DNA of 64,000 bases. Origin: Dyadobacter sp. 3J3 (GTDB lineage: Bacteria; Bacteroidota; Bacteroidia; Cytophagales; Spirosomataceae). The position numbers were made by a program, and so were the translations under genes. The notes under the pieces are model-generated. The model did not search any database. It saw only the letters and a list, made by a program, of their open reading frames with translations, and was not told the DNA's origin. The DNA lies in NCBI RefSeq assembly GCF_009801115.1, contig NZ_VTOL01000005.1, positions 62,001 through 126,000 of the forward strand. The letters are read 5' to 3'. This document shows, piece by piece, positions 17,061 to 25,859 of this stretch (the first letter of the stretch is position 1; each line of letters opens with the position of its first letter).

Positions 17061-17588
17061 TTACTTCGATTCAAACCACGACATCCATTTTCCTTGCGCA
17101 CGCATGACCTGCTCAATCACATCGCGAACCGCTCCATAACCGCCTTTTGCAGGAGATACATAATCGGCAATCGCAAGAATTTCCTGATCAGAATCGGCTG
17201 GGCAAGCGCCCAAAACGGAGGTTTTCATCACTTCATAATCCGGCAAGTCGTCGCCCATGAAAACGATTTCGTTTTCTGTAAGACCGCGTTCCTGAAGATA
17301 TTTTTTGAAGATTGGCAATTTTCCATCAGGAGTTGTGCCAATAAAAATGTCTTTTACACCAAGATATTCCAGCCTTTTACGAACACCAACCTGATTTTGA
17401 GCAGAAAGAATGGCAACATTATACCCAAGTTTAACAGCGCGGTTGATACCATAACCATCACGAACATTGAAAATCCGCGGCTGTTCCCCGCTTTCCAGTG
17501 CGATAACACTGCCGTCGGTCATGACACCGTCAACATCAAAAATAAAGGTTGTGATCTGTTTGAAACGTTCTTCTAAGGCTGAACTCAT
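17061..17588 (-). CDS. kdsC: 3-deoxy-D-manno-octulosonate 8-phosphate phosphatase (KdsC-type HAD)
   Basis: 175 aa, the typical capless C0 HAD length. It removes phosphate from Kdo-8-phosphate in LPS core synthesis. Motif I is FDVDGVMTDG (Asp18 nucleophile, Asp20 acid/base), motif II is the ILSAQ segment (about 59-63), motif III Lys is near residue 84 and motif IV is FMGDDLPDYEVM (about 109-120). The N-terminal helix and the GGYGAVRDVIEQV tail fit KdsC. It lies between a DUF2520 protein and an acyltransferase on the same strand. A related sugar-phosphate specificity cannot be excluded from sequence alone. Confidence 0.88.
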   Translation of the reverse strand: MSSALEERFKQITTFIFDVDGVMTDGSVIALESGEQPRIFNVRDGYGINRAVKLGYNVAILSAQNQVGVRKRLEYLGVKDIFIGTTPDGKLPIFKKYLQERGLTENEIVFMGDDLPDYEVMKTSVLGACPADSDQEILAIADYVSPAKGGYGAVRDVIEQVMRAQGKWMSWFESK

Positions 17589-17650
17589 AAAATTTCAAGA
17601 TTGGAATTGTGTGCAAAGATAGTCTAACTTTTTTCCCGGCGAAGCACCGG

Positions 17651-18457
17651 TTATTCATTTCCTATATGACGTGTCCGGATCCGTTCGGTCATTAAACGAT
17701 AAATATCGGTCCACTCGGGATTTATTTCCTGTAAATATTCAAGATGCCTGCCGGTTGTTGCCCAGTCTCCCCGTTTTGCCGGCCCCGTTTGACCAAGTGC
17801 CGGATCTTCCGATTGCAGTGCTTTATTGATGGTTGTATTGATAAGCGGCTTTAACAAATCAAAGCTCATTTGCTCCCGAGCCAGGAGATCATGCGAAACA
17901 CTTAACAAATGGTTGGTAAAATTACTTGCAAAAACAGCCGCAACATGCAGAATAAACCGCTCGTCGGAATCAACATGGCGGACATACTTACTAATGCTGT
18001 CTGCCAGATTTGTCAGTCGGGTTTCCACAATGTCGCTTGTTCCTTCCACGCAGATCGGTAGCGTTTTGTAATCCATCGGGACTTCTTTTGTAAAAGTCTG
18101 TAAAGGGTAAAAAACACCTGTCTGCACCGGAACATCACTGTAAATTTCCAACAGATTTTGAAGTTCGGCTAGTGATCTCGTGCCGGAAGTATGCACAACA
18201 ATAACGCCTTCTGGCAAAACAATCCGTTCAATGATCGATTTCAGGGCATCGTCAGAAACGGTAATAAAAATAATCTGCGTATCGCTTTCTGAAAAATTCA
18301 GGTCCGGCTGAATTTCTGAATCATACAGCAAGGATACAAGCTGCCTGGCTTTCTGCGTATCGCGACTATAAACTTCACAAATAATGTGACCGGCATCTTC
18401 AAAAGCCTGAGAAAGATGCCATGCCACATTTCCGGCACCAATAAAGGAGATTTTCAT
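17651..18457 (-). CDS. Rossmann-fold and DUF2520 protein
   Basis: 268 aa. The N-terminal dinucleotide-binding motif is FIGAGNVAWHLS (about 4-15), followed by a C-terminal helical DUF2520 domain (about 130-260) with the HVAAVFASNFTNHL segment (about 170-183). The fold resembles 6-phosphogluconate dehydrogenase-like and ProC-like reductases, so an NAD(P)-dependent oxidoreductase role is probable. The substrate is unknown. In Bacteroidetes it often sits next to the kdsC-like HAD gene, as here (62 nt upstream). Confidence 0.82.
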   Translation of the reverse strand: MKISFIGAGNVAWHLSQAFEDAGHIICEVYSRDTQKARQLVSLLYDSEIQPDLNFSESDTQIIFITVSDDALKSIIERIVLPEGVIVVHTSGTRSLAELQNLLEIYSDVPVQTGVFYPLQTFTKEVPMDYKTLPICVEGTSDIVETRLTNLADSISKYVRHVDSDERFILHVAAVFASNFTNHLLSVSHDLLAREQMSFDLLKPLINTTINKALQSEDPALGQTGPAKRGDWATTGRHLEYLQEINPEWTDIYRLMTERIRTRHIGNE

Positions 18458-18516
18458 TTTTTATTGAACATTGTAATATCCTGCGTAAGTTATTAAGCCA
18501 TAGTCAACTTCACAAA

Positions 18517-19260
18517 TCAGTTTACGACCGGTGCGGTTTGTTCCTGGGAAGTTATGCCGGAAGGGAGTTCCATGATACGCATATTACGAAAGTGAATTTC
18601 AGCGCCTTCCGCTTCCAGGCAGATATATCCCTTCTTCCGCTCGGAAGCACGAAGTCCGTTTACAAATTTTCCATTGACGGATAATTTAACCGTTCCGTCT
18701 ACACAAACGACCACATATTTATTCCACTCCCCTTTTCCTTTACAACGTTTTTCAATGGATTTGCTGCGGATACCTCGTGGATTATCCGGAATGGCAGTCA
18801 TACCCATTGTCGGAAATAATTCACCGTGAACGTAATCTTCCGTTGCATTATGTTGCCTTGCATAATCCAGTTCGAGCATTTGCACTTCAATGGCTTTGGT
18901 CAGTGGATCGTCTTGAAATTGTGTTCCTTCACTCCAAACAAAAATACCTGAATTTCCACCGGCTGTCATATGTTTCCATTCCACTTCCAAAATAAAGTTT
19001 TCATATTGTTTGTCAGACCGCATGACGCCGATCGGTAGTCCTGAACAGATCAAAGTTCCGTTTTTCACTTTCCATGTTTCTTTGGAAGTATTCACATCAA
19101 CCCATCCTTCCAGATTTTTTCCATTGAAAAGCGGACGAAAAGCCAGTGCGTCAGAATCCTGGGAGTATCCTGAATGGATGGAAAACAGAACAAAAAAGAG
19201 AATTACGAGAATCTGATGGTATGAAAGTGCGTCTTTTGAATTATAATTTTCAATGTTCAT
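18517..19260 (-). CDS. DUF1080 (3-keto-disaccharide hydrolase-type) secreted protein
   Basis: 247 aa. A signal peptide or anchor (about 15-33) ends near GYSQ. The DUF1080 domain then starts with [13 protein letters not shown] (about 41-53) and continues with GNSGIFVW (about 102-109), the lectin-like jelly-roll pattern of this family. Some members hydrolyse 3-keto-glycosides; many have no tested activity. The gene is monocistronic, 59 nt upstream of the DUF2520 gene on the same strand. No sugar oxidoreductase is adjacent, so a 3-keto-sugar pathway is not supported by context. Confidence 0.83.
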   Translation of the reverse strand: MNIENYNSKDALSYHQILVILFFVLFSIHSGYSQDSDALAFRPLFNGKNLEGWVDVNTSKETWKVKNGTLICSGLPIGVMRSDKQYENFILEVEWKHMTAGGNSGIFVWSEGTQFQDDPLTKAIEVQMLELDYARQHNATEDYVHGELFPTMGMTAIPDNPRGIRSKSIEKRCKGKGEWNKYVVVCVDGTVKLSVNGKFVNGLRASERKKGYICLEAEGAEIHFRNMRIMELPSGITSQEQTAPVVN

Positions 19261-19570
19261 GAGGTAAAAGTTTAGGATTTTTTGGCATCGGAATTAATCA
19301 GAAAATTATTTAGTCAAAGTATTTTGAGTTTGTGTAATACTTGCTTAGAAGCTGACAGTCACCAAAAAAATCAGTAAACAGCCAATAAAAAGCAATTTTC
19401 AATTCCAATCACCCATATCATAAGTATTGTAAAAAATACATCATCCGGGAAAAATTACAAACATACTTGTAATTCAATTTGTTAAACTCTATATTTGCAC
19501 TCCCATTTTGCGATGGGACTGTTCTATAACAGTGTAATTTATTGAAAATCAATTAAAATTTTTGTTAATC
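19261..19570. other. 310-bp divergent intergenic region upstream of rplM
   Basis: No gene is supported. The right end contains the rplM promoter and a small hairpin (19501-19518: TCCCAT, loop, ATGGGA) that would form the very 5' end of the transcript. The left half is AT-rich and carries the unseen promoter of the DUF1080 gene. Confidence 0.6.
19467..19497 (+). promoter_or_regulatory. Promoter of rplM-rpsI
   Basis: A TTG at 19467-19469 (-33) and TATATTTG at 19490-19497 (-7, TAnnTTTG) are 20 nt apart, close to the Bacteroidetes sigma-ABfr spacing. Transcription would start near 19502, giving a leader of about 70 nt before the GTG at 19571. Confidence 0.7.
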
Positions 19571-20014
19571 GTGGATACGTTAAGCTACAAAACCATCTCG
19601 GCGAACAAAAACACAGTGAACAAGGAGTGGGTTGTTGTGGATGCCAAAGGTGCAATTCTTGGTCGTTTGGCCAGTGAAGTTGCTAAAATTATCAGAGGCA
19701 AGCACAAAGCAAGTTACACACCTCATGTGGACTGTGGTGATAATGTTATCATTATCAACGCCGATAAAGTAAAGTTGACAGGTAAAAAGTTGACAGACAA
19801 AATTTATGTTCGTCACACTGGATACCCAGGAGGTCAGCGTTTTCAAACTCCTCGCGAATTGCTTGAAAAACACCCGGAACGTGTGATCGAGAAAGCCGTG
19901 AGAGGTATGCTTCCAAAAAGTCGTTTGGGACGTCGTTTGTTTACTAATTTGTTCGTTTATGCCGCTGCGGAACATCCGCATAGTGCTCAACAACCTAAAG
20001 AAATACAGTTTTAA
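19571..20014 (+). CDS. rplM: 50S ribosomal protein L13
   Basis: 147 aa. I place the start at the GTG at 19571, giving [13 protein letters not shown], the usual N-terminus of Bacteroidetes L13. The longer frame from TTG at 19562 adds three residues without family support. Conserved parts are [16 protein letters not shown] (about 21-36), [18 protein letters not shown] (about 57-74) and [11 protein letters not shown] (about 114-124). L13 is an early assembly protein of the large subunit. It is followed after 38 nt by rpsI, the normal pair. Confidence 0.96.
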   Translation: MDTLSYKTISANKNTVNKEWVVVDAKGAILGRLASEVAKIIRGKHKASYTPHVDCGDNVIIINADKVKLTGKKLTDKIYVRHTGYPGGQRFQTPRELLEKHPERVIEKAVRGMLPKSRLGRRLFTNLFVYAAAEHPHSAQQPKEIQF

Positions 20015-20052
20015 GCCTCTGAGGTCTAAAACTGATAACGCAAAAGCAATAC

Positions 20053-20439
20053 ATGGAAGTTATCAACACAATTGGTAGAAGAAAAACAGCTGTGGCGCGC
20101 ATCTACCTTACGCCAGGTAAAGGAGAAATCAAAGTAAACGGCCGCGATTTTAAGGAGTACTTCCCTTTCGAAGTTCACCAGATCGTTTTGCAAATGCCTT
20201 TCGTTACTATTAGCGGTAGCGACGGTTACGATGTTAAAGTAAACGTAAGAGGTGGTGGAATATCAGGACAAGCTGAGGCTGTTCGTATGGCTATTTCACG
20301 TGCATTGGTTGAATACAACGGAGAATTCCGTCCAGCGTTGAAGAAAGAAGGATTTCTTACTCGTGACCCTCGTATGGTTGAACGTAAGAAATACGGTCGC
20401 GCTAAGGCTCGTAAGAGATTCCAGTTCTCGAAACGTTAA
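20053..20439 (+). CDS. rpsI: 30S ribosomal protein S9
   Basis: 128 aa, standard length. It shows [12 protein letters not shown] near the N-terminus (about 7-18), [19 protein letters not shown] (about 71-89) and the basic C-terminal tail ending RKRFQFSKR, which reaches toward the P-site tRNA. It is cotranscribed with rplM. The 222 bp to rpsB contain an imperfect 20-nt direct repeat (20451-20470 and 20471-20490) but no clear terminator. Confidence 0.97.
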   Translation: MEVINTIGRRKTAVARIYLTPGKGEIKVNGRDFKEYFPFEVHQIVLQMPFVTISGSDGYDVKVNVRGGGISGQAEAVRMAISRALVEYNGEFRPALKKEGFLTRDPRMVERKKYGRAKARKRFQFSKR

Positions 20440-20661
20440 TATTATTTCATTGTCAGGAATAGTCAAGTATGGTCAGGAAATAGTCAGATATCGTTTCGGC
20501 TGAGAAGCACAACAATAAATGATAACCCCCTGACCGCGCGGCGGACCGCAACAAATGACAAAACTTGACATTGAGAGAAGTCCAGACAGTTACTTATCGT
20601 GCCCGATGTACTGTGCTGCGTATGTAATATCTTTTTCAAAATATTAAATTCAAATTTGGCA

Positions 20662-21480
20662 ATGGCACAAATAGAATATAAAGACCTATTGGATGCAGGT
20701 GTGCATTTTGGTCACCTTACCCGCAAGTGGGATCCCCGTATGGCTCCATATATCTTTATGGAAAAAAACGGTATTCACATCATTGACCTGAACAAAACAC
20801 TTAGCTGTGTAGAATCAGCTGAAGCTGCTTTGAAACAGATCGTTCGTTCAGGACGTAAGATCATGTTTGTGGCTACTAAAAAACAAGCGCAGGAAATCGT
20901 AACGGAAGAGGCAAAACGCCTTAAAATGCCTTACGTAACTGATCGTTGGTTAGGTGGTATGCTTACAAACTTTGGCACAATTCGCAAGTCTTTGAAAAAA
21001 ATGCAGACTCTTGAGAAGATGCTTAAAGACGAAACCACGGTTAGCAATATCGCGAAAAGAGAACGCCTGATGCTTACACGTGAAAAGGACAAATTGGAAA
21101 GAGTGTTAGGTGGTGTAGCTGACTTAACTCGCCTTCCTGCTGCACTTTTCATCGTTGATGTGAAACGTGAACACATTGCGGTTTCAGAAGCAAAAAGATT
21201 GAACATCCCTATTTTTGCGATCTGTGATACAAACTCAAACCCTGAATTGGTTGATTTCCCGATTCCAAGTAATGATGATGCTTACAAAGCGATCTCATTG
21301 ATTACTTTGGCAATCGGTAAGGCAATTGAAGAAGGTCTGATGGAACGCAAGCAGGATAAAGACGATCAGCGTCTTGTAGAGGAAGAAGAAGCCAAACGTC
21401 AGGTTGACAAAGGTAATGAAGATGCAGCTGCTGCGGCACCCCGTGCTGAAGTTCCAGCAATTGAAAGTGACGAAGAATAG
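20662..21480 (+). CDS. rpsB: 30S ribosomal protein S2
   Basis: 272 aa from the ATG at 20662 ([10 protein letters not shown]), the family N-terminus. A longer frame from 20599 has no family support. Typical S2 segments are [17 protein letters not shown] (about 12-28), FVATKKQAQ (about 71-79) and [10 protein letters not shown] (about 95-104). The C-terminus has an acidic and alanine-rich extension of about 35 residues after the conserved core, common in Bacteroidetes. It precedes tsf as in most bacteria, with a strong terminator in between. Confidence 0.96.
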   Translation: MAQIEYKDLLDAGVHFGHLTRKWDPRMAPYIFMEKNGIHIIDLNKTLSCVESAEAALKQIVRSGRKIMFVATKKQAQEIVTEEAKRLKMPYVTDRWLGGMLTNFGTIRKSLKKMQTLEKMLKDETTVSNIAKRERLMLTREKDKLERVLGGVADLTRLPAALFIVDVKREHIAVSEAKRLNIPIFAICDTNSNPELVDFPIPSNDDAYKAISLITLAIGKAIEEGLMERKQDKDDQRLVEEEEAKRQVDKGNEDAAAAAPRAEVPAIESDEE

Positions 21481-21535
21481 TCAGGGCGATATGAATCAGG
21501 TTATTTTTTAACCTTTTTCTTTCTGATAGATAAAG

Positions 21536-21573
21536 TAGCCCATAGCCATTTGCTATGGGCTATAGTTTTTTAA
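21536..21573 (+). terminator. Hairpin terminator between rpsB and tsf
   Basis: TAGCCCATAGC (21536-21546) pairs perfectly with GCTATGGGCTA (21552-21562) around a 5-nt loop, followed by TAGTTTTTT. Because rpsB and tsf are usually cotranscribed, it may act as an attenuator. Confidence 0.85.
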
Positions 21574-21684
21574 AATTCAAATTGAAAAATAGTCTACAAC
21601 CGATTCGTTAACATTTGCATAATCTGTTAATCAGAGGAATTGGACTGTTTTGTAAAAAAGTTTTTAACCATTTAGAAATAAGTC

Positions 21685-22521
21685 ATGGCAATTACCGCTC
21701 AAGATGTAAATAAACTACGCCAGATGACTGGCGCAGGTATGATGGATTGTAAAAAAGCACTTCAGGAAGCTGATGGCGATTTTGACAATGCCGTTGATAT
21801 TCTACGTAAACAAGGACAAAAAGTTGCTGCAAAACGTGCTGATAACGAAGTTTCAGAAGGAACAGTATTGGTAGCGATCAGCGCAGATGGAACGAACGGT
21901 AAACTTGTTGCTTTCGCTTGCGAAACAGAACCAGTTTCAAACGTTGAAGATTTCAAAACGCTTGCGCAAAGCATTTTGGATAAAGCAGTAGCTGATAATA
22001 TCCAGGACAAAGAAGCTTTACTTGCTGCGACTTTGGCTGATGGCCGTCCTGTAAGCGAAAATATTATTGACCTTGTTGGTAAATTGGGAGAGAAACTTGT
22101 AATCGCTGCTTACGAAAACGTAACGGCTGATCAGGTTGTTTCTTACATTCACTCAAATGGGAAACTTGGTGTATTGGTAGCGTTCGAAGGCGTTAACGGA
22201 ACTGACGTTAACGAACTTGGTAAAGATGTTGCTATGCAGATTGCTGCGATGAAACCGGTTGCTCTTGACAAAGATGGCGTTGATTCAGCAACAGTTGAAC
22301 GCGAAATAGAAGTTGGAAAAGAACAAGCTCGCGCAGAAGGCAAGCCAGAAGCGATGCTTGAAAAAATTGCTCAGGGTAAATTACAGAAGTTTTACAAAGA
22401 CAATACTTTGTTAAATCAGGAATTTGTTAAAGATTCTTCACTAACAATCCGCCAATTGGTTGAAAAAACAGCTAAGGGTTTGACTGTAAAGTCATTCAAA
22501 AGAGTAGCAATTGGAGCATAA
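21685..22521 (+). CDS. tsf: Translation elongation factor Ts
   Basis: 278 aa. EF-Ts recycles EF-Tu by GDP/GTP exchange. The N-terminal UBA-like domain contains LRQMTGAGMMDCKKAL (about 11-26), the family signature. The core shows CETEPVSNVEDF (about 79-90; most homologues read NxxTDFVA here, so this segment is slightly divergent) and the C-terminal LLNQEFVKD motif (about 246-254). It follows rpsB. A strong terminator ends the gene. Confidence 0.96.
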   Translation: MAITAQDVNKLRQMTGAGMMDCKKALQEADGDFDNAVDILRKQGQKVAAKRADNEVSEGTVLVAISADGTNGKLVAFACETEPVSNVEDFKTLAQSILDKAVADNIQDKEALLAATLADGRPVSENIIDLVGKLGEKLVIAAYENVTADQVVSYIHSNGKLGVLVAFEGVNGTDVNELGKDVAMQIAAMKPVALDKDGVDSATVEREIEVGKEQARAEGKPEAMLEKIAQGKLQKFYKDNTLLNQEFVKDSSLTIRQLVEKTAKGLTVKSFKRVAIGA

Positions 22522-22546
22522 TTTAAAAAAATAGTAAAAAAATAAA

Positions 22547-22589
22547 AACAACGCCTGACGTATACTTGTATACCAGGCGTTGTTTTTGT
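22547..22589 (+). terminator. Terminator after tsf
   Basis: AACAACGCCTG (22547-22557) pairs perfectly with CAGGCGTTGTT (22574-22584). The inner bases can extend the stem (GTATAC next to GTATAC). A T-rich tail follows. Confidence 0.9.
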
Positions 22590-22654
22590 TATTTGCCGTC
22601 ATATAAATATTTTTTGCACACTAAATAAGGCTTGCTCTGTTACTTTTTACATGT

Positions 22655-23293
22655 ATGGCAGTCAAAACGTTTAAAGAAGAACGGAAAGAAAATAATTATA
22701 CCGATGAAGAGTTGGTAAAGTTATTTGTGGATACGCAGCGTAACCACTATTTCGAAAAATTGTACTCTAGATATGCTGATAAGGTTTATCATAAGTGCTT
22801 GTCTTTTGTCAAAGATTCCGCGAAAGCAGAGGATCTTACACATGACATCTTTTTAAAATTAATTTTCAAGCTCGGGACCTTTAAAGAGGATGCCAAATTT
22901 TCGACATGGTTGTATTCTATAACATACAATCACTGTATGGATCAGCTGCGCTCCAATAAGAAAAGAGGCGAAGTATATCAGGACGAGCCTATGGAAGTTC
23001 CTGATGACATTGACCTTAATAATCTTTTTGATGGAGACGATATTGAAGCCAGAAATCTGAAAACTGCACTGGATCATCTGACGGTGGATGAAAAGGGTAT
23101 TTTGTTTATGAAATACACCGATGATCTTAGCATCAGGGATATTGCAGATATATTCAAAATAACAGAAAGTGCAGTAAAAATGCGGCTTCTGAGATCACGC
23201 GAAAAGCTGCGTAAGAAATATCTGGAAACAATTATTTTCCTGGGTATATTCTTCGTGAAAATGATAGAATTAATCAGGTATTTTATAAACTAA
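22655..23293 (+). CDS. ECF-type sigma-70 factor with hydrophobic C-terminal tail
   Basis: 212 aa. Region 2 is visible as the LYSRYADKVYHKCLSF helix and the AEDLTHDIFLKLI segment (about 58-70), then FSTWLYSITYNHCMDQLR (about 82-99). Region 4 is ALDHLTVDEKGILFMKY and the helix-turn-helix SIRDIADIFKITESAVKMRLLRSREKL (about 155-185). After this the protein continues with about 22 mostly hydrophobic residues (about 191-211), long enough for a membrane helix, which ECF factors normally lack. A 62-aa ORF starts 6 nt after the stop, and channel genes follow. No classic anti-sigma gene is present. Confidence 0.88.
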   Translation: MAVKTFKEERKENNYTDEELVKLFVDTQRNHYFEKLYSRYADKVYHKCLSFVKDSAKAEDLTHDIFLKLIFKLGTFKEDAKFSTWLYSITYNHCMDQLRSNKKRGEVYQDEPMEVPDDIDLNNLFDGDDIEARNLKTALDHLTVDEKGILFMKYTDDLSIRDIADIFKITESAVKMRLLRSREKLRKKYLETIIFLGIFFVKMIELIRYFIN

Positions 23294-23299
23294 TGAAAT

Positions 23300-23488
23300 A
23301 TGTCCTCAGGAAATACGGTATTTAAGGATCTGGAATCTACTGAAGAAGTGCCGGCATACCTTAAAAGAGCTTTGGTTTCAGAAGTAAATACAATAAGGGA
23401 TACAATGCATGTAGTAGAACACTTTACGGAGCATTTTATTAATACGCTTATCGTTAGCCTTTCCATTGAGGATACAGATTTAAAATAA
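23300..23488 (+). CDS. Small protein downstream of the sigma factor
   Basis: 62 aa, acidic and probably helical, without a signal peptide or clear membrane segment. I do not recognise a family. It is supported by its close spacing (6 nt after the sigma factor stop), a good ATG and strand agreement with its neighbours. The central part has alternating His, Glu and Thr (VVEHFTEHF). A small regulator or partner of the sigma factor is possible but only inferred. Confidence 0.55.
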   Translation: MSSGNTVFKDLESTEEVPAYLKRALVSEVNTIRDTMHVVEHFTEHFINTLIVSLSIEDTDLK

Positions 23489-23537
23489 AGTAATTACAAA
23501 GATTGTAAGTTAAGAACACACATTTTACTCTCCCAAT

Positions 23538-24365
23538 ATGAACAACCTTCCCAACATTTCAGAAATTTTAATTAACACTTTTAACACACTAATAAACCAG
23601 TTTGTAATTTTTGTTCCCCGGGTTATTGGTTGCTTCATTATCATAGCAATTGGCTATCTGGTAGCAAAAGGTATTACGATAGTCATCAGAAAAGTACTCA
23701 GCTCAATCGGATTCGATCGTATCGGGGACAAATTGAATGAAATTGGATTAATAAAACAGCTTAAAACGGAAATCAAGCTAAGTGATATTGTTGCAAAAGT
23801 GGTTTATTACTTTATTCTCTTAATTTTCCTTACTGCTGCTACTGAGACGTTAGGGGTTGATGCCATCACAAGTATGGTCCTATCGTTAGTTAATTTTATT
23901 CCAAAACTCATCGCAGCGGCTGTCATGCTGCAAATTGGAATTATGATTTCGGATGCCATAAAAGGCGCTGTTGTTGCTACCTGTAAATCTTTTAATATTC
24001 CATCCTCCAAGCTCATTGGAAATATTGCCTTCGTTTTCTTTCTGATTATCACATTTATAAGTGCATTAGGACAAATCGGAATAGAAACCACTCTTCTTGA
24101 ATCGAGCTTTATTCTGATTATAGGCGGAGTAATTCTCTCTTTTTCATTGGGTTATGGGATCGCATCGAAGGATGTTCTATCAAATATCATTTCGTCATTT
24201 TACAGTCGTAAAAATTATAGAGAAGGCCAGGTTATTAAAATTGATGATGTTAAAGGAGTCATCACCAAGATCGATAATACTACGGTAACCATTGTGAACG
24301 ATACCACCACTACAATACTGCCATTACAGTTTTTTCAGACCCGGCAGGTTGAAATTTTTAATTAA
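23538..24365 (+). CDS. MscS-like mechanosensitive channel with conserved TM helices
   Basis: 275 aa. Four or five hydrophobic segments are visible (about 20-48, 82-104, 116-138, 160-180, 188-210). They include repeated CmpX/Conserved-TM-helix type stretches (IIIAIGYLVAKGI). A pore-like helix (GGVILSFSLGYGIASKDVLSN, about 195-215) and a short MscS beta domain with EGQVIKIDDVKGVITKID (about 229-246) follow. The large C-terminal MscS cytoplasmic domain is absent. The channel probably releases solutes on hypo-osmotic shock. It lies between the sigma factor and DUF3078/mscL, which suggests an envelope-tension locus. Confidence 0.83.
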   Translation: MNNLPNISEILINTFNTLINQFVIFVPRVIGCFIIIAIGYLVAKGITIVIRKVLSSIGFDRIGDKLNEIGLIKQLKTEIKLSDIVAKVVYYFILLIFLTAATETLGVDAITSMVLSLVNFIPKLIAAAVMLQIGIMISDAIKGAVVATCKSFNIPSSKLIGNIAFVFFLIITFISALGQIGIETTLLESSFILIIGGVILSFSLGYGIASKDVLSNIISSFYSRKNYREGQVIKIDDVKGVITKIDNTTVTIVNDTTTTILPLQFFQTRQVEIFN

Positions 24366-24386
24366 ATCGTTAAATTTTGAATAAGC

Positions 24387-25349
24387 ATGAGTTTGAAAAT
24401 TACCATCCGCACACTAATTATTTGTTTATTATTTGCCGCATCCAGAACCGTTTTTGCACAGGATGATATCACTAAAAAGGTTGATCTAACCAATTCTCTG
24501 AGCGGTGCGAGGCTGAAAGTTAAGGGTGATACGACCTGGAAAAAGGTAGAATTTGGTGTCAATCTTACACAGGGATCTTTTAGTTCGAACTGGACTGGCG
24601 GGGGTGTTAGCTCAATTGCACTTGGTGCATTTTTTAATGCACTTAGTGAAAAAAAGACAGGGAAACATTCATGGAGAAATGACTTTCAATCCCAATATGG
24701 TATTGTCAAAAATAAATCTCAGGGCAGCAGAAAAAATCTTGATCGTATCTTTTTTGATACCAAATACAATTACGAATTAACCGATAAATGGAGTTTGTTT
24801 GCCAACTTCAACCTTCTGTCGCAATTCGCCAATGGGTATACCTATTCAACTTCAACTTCACCGGATTCCATAGCAGCGAAGAAAAAAGTTTCCGGACTAT
24901 TTGCACCAGCCTATCTTACCGAAGCAATTGGTATTGAATATAGCCCCGCCCCTTATTTCTTTATTGATCTTGCACCGGGAGCGATTCGCCAGACTATTGT
25001 TTCTGACAAAAATTTATATCTGACAATTCCTGCAAATTATGGTGTTAAAATTGGGAAACGATTCCATAATGAAGTGGGTATTGTACAATTAGTGGCCAAC
25101 TTTGATAAAGAAGTAGTCAAAGATATTAATCTAAAATTCAGATACCAGTTATTTACAGCTTACAATAAGAACCAGATCACTGACAAAAGAGAATTTAAAA
25201 ATGATCATCGTCTGGATGCGATGGTAACCGCTAAAATCGCTAAGTACTTCAATGTCAATTTGGGAGCTATTCTGATCTATAATAAATCCCAGGTAGACGA
25301 CATTCAATTTGCACAAGGTTTGAGTATTGGGTTTTTATATACATTTTAA
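24387..25349 (+). CDS. DUF3078 outer-membrane-like protein
   Basis: 320 aa. The signal peptide (about 1-25) ends at VFAQ. The mature part shows the DUF3078 signature: WKKVEFGVNLTQGSFSSNWTGGGVSSIALG (starting near residue 51), then alternating aromatic strands such as YNYELTDKWSLF, and it ends in FLYTF, an outer-membrane beta-barrel type terminus. Function in Bacteroidetes is unknown. It is located 21 nt after the MscS-like channel and 36 nt before mscL, probably in one operon. Confidence 0.82.
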   Translation: MSLKITIRTLIICLLFAASRTVFAQDDITKKVDLTNSLSGARLKVKGDTTWKKVEFGVNLTQGSFSSNWTGGGVSSIALGAFFNALSEKKTGKHSWRNDFQSQYGIVKNKSQGSRKNLDRIFFDTKYNYELTDKWSLFANFNLLSQFANGYTYSTSTSPDSIAAKKKVSGLFAPAYLTEAIGIEYSPAPYFFIDLAPGAIRQTIVSDKNLYLTIPANYGVKIGKRFHNEVGIVQLVANFDKEVVKDINLKFRYQLFTAYNKNQITDKREFKNDHRLDAMVTAKIAKYFNVNLGAILIYNKSQVDDIQFAQGLSIGFLYTF

Positions 25350-25385
25350 CTAGATTTAGCCCACATACATTTAACCTTAGACTAT

Positions 25386-25712
25386 ATGTTACAGGAATTT
25401 AAAACGTTTATCGCTCAAGGCAATGTGCTTGACCTGGCTGTCGGTGTTATTATCGGTGCTGCTTTTGGGAAAATCACAACCTCGTTGGTTGAGGATATTA
25501 TCAATCCAATTTTAGGTATTGTTATTGGCGGTGTAGACTTCACACAGTTAAAATTTGTATTGAAAGAGGCTGTCGACAAAACGCCGGAAGTTGCCATTAA
25601 ATATGGTAATTTTATTCAGACACTTATCCAGTTCCTGATTATCGCATGGGTAATTTTCATGATCGTAAAGGCTGCAAACAGGATTAAATTATCCGAATCT
25701 CAAAAGAAATAG
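25386..25712 (+). CDS. mscL: Large-conductance mechanosensitive channel, short form
   Basis: 108 aa. The N-terminal helix and TM1 are well conserved: [26 protein letters not shown] (starting near residue 5) and the IINPILG turn. TM2 is [25 protein letters not shown] (about 77-101). The protein stops about seven residues later, so the C-terminal cytoplasmic helix bundle seen in the E. coli protein is missing and the periplasmic loop is also short. No frameshifted remainder is visible downstream. The gate should still work, since this bundle is dispensable in other homologues. A strong terminator follows. Confidence 0.93.
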   Translation: MLQEFKTFIAQGNVLDLAVGVIIGAAFGKITTSLVEDIINPILGIVIGGVDFTQLKFVLKEAVDKTPEVAIKYGNFIQTLIQFLIIAWVIFMIVKAANRIKLSESQKK

Positions 25713-25743
25713 TCATAAAATTTACAAGAATAACAAAATTGAA

Positions 25744-25771
25744 GGGGCATGTTTTCATGCCCCTTTTTTTT
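25744..25771 (+). terminator. Terminator after mscL
   Basis: GGGGCATG (25744-25751), a TTTT loop, CATGCCCC (25756-25763) and eight T residues. It isolates the division/cell wall cluster from the sigma/channel locus. Confidence 0.95.
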
Positions 25772-25859
25772 GCAACAGATATTTTGAAGAAAGCGAAAAA
25801 AAATCTTCCTTGAAAGAGATTAATCCGCGTACTTTACTTCTTAGTTAAAATTTGAAAAT

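Noticed and set aside
20451..20490. Imperfect tandem repeat GTCAGGAA-TAGTCA between rpsI and rpsB
   Set aside because: Two short imperfect units with no stem or known ribosomal leader form; too little to call a regulatory element.
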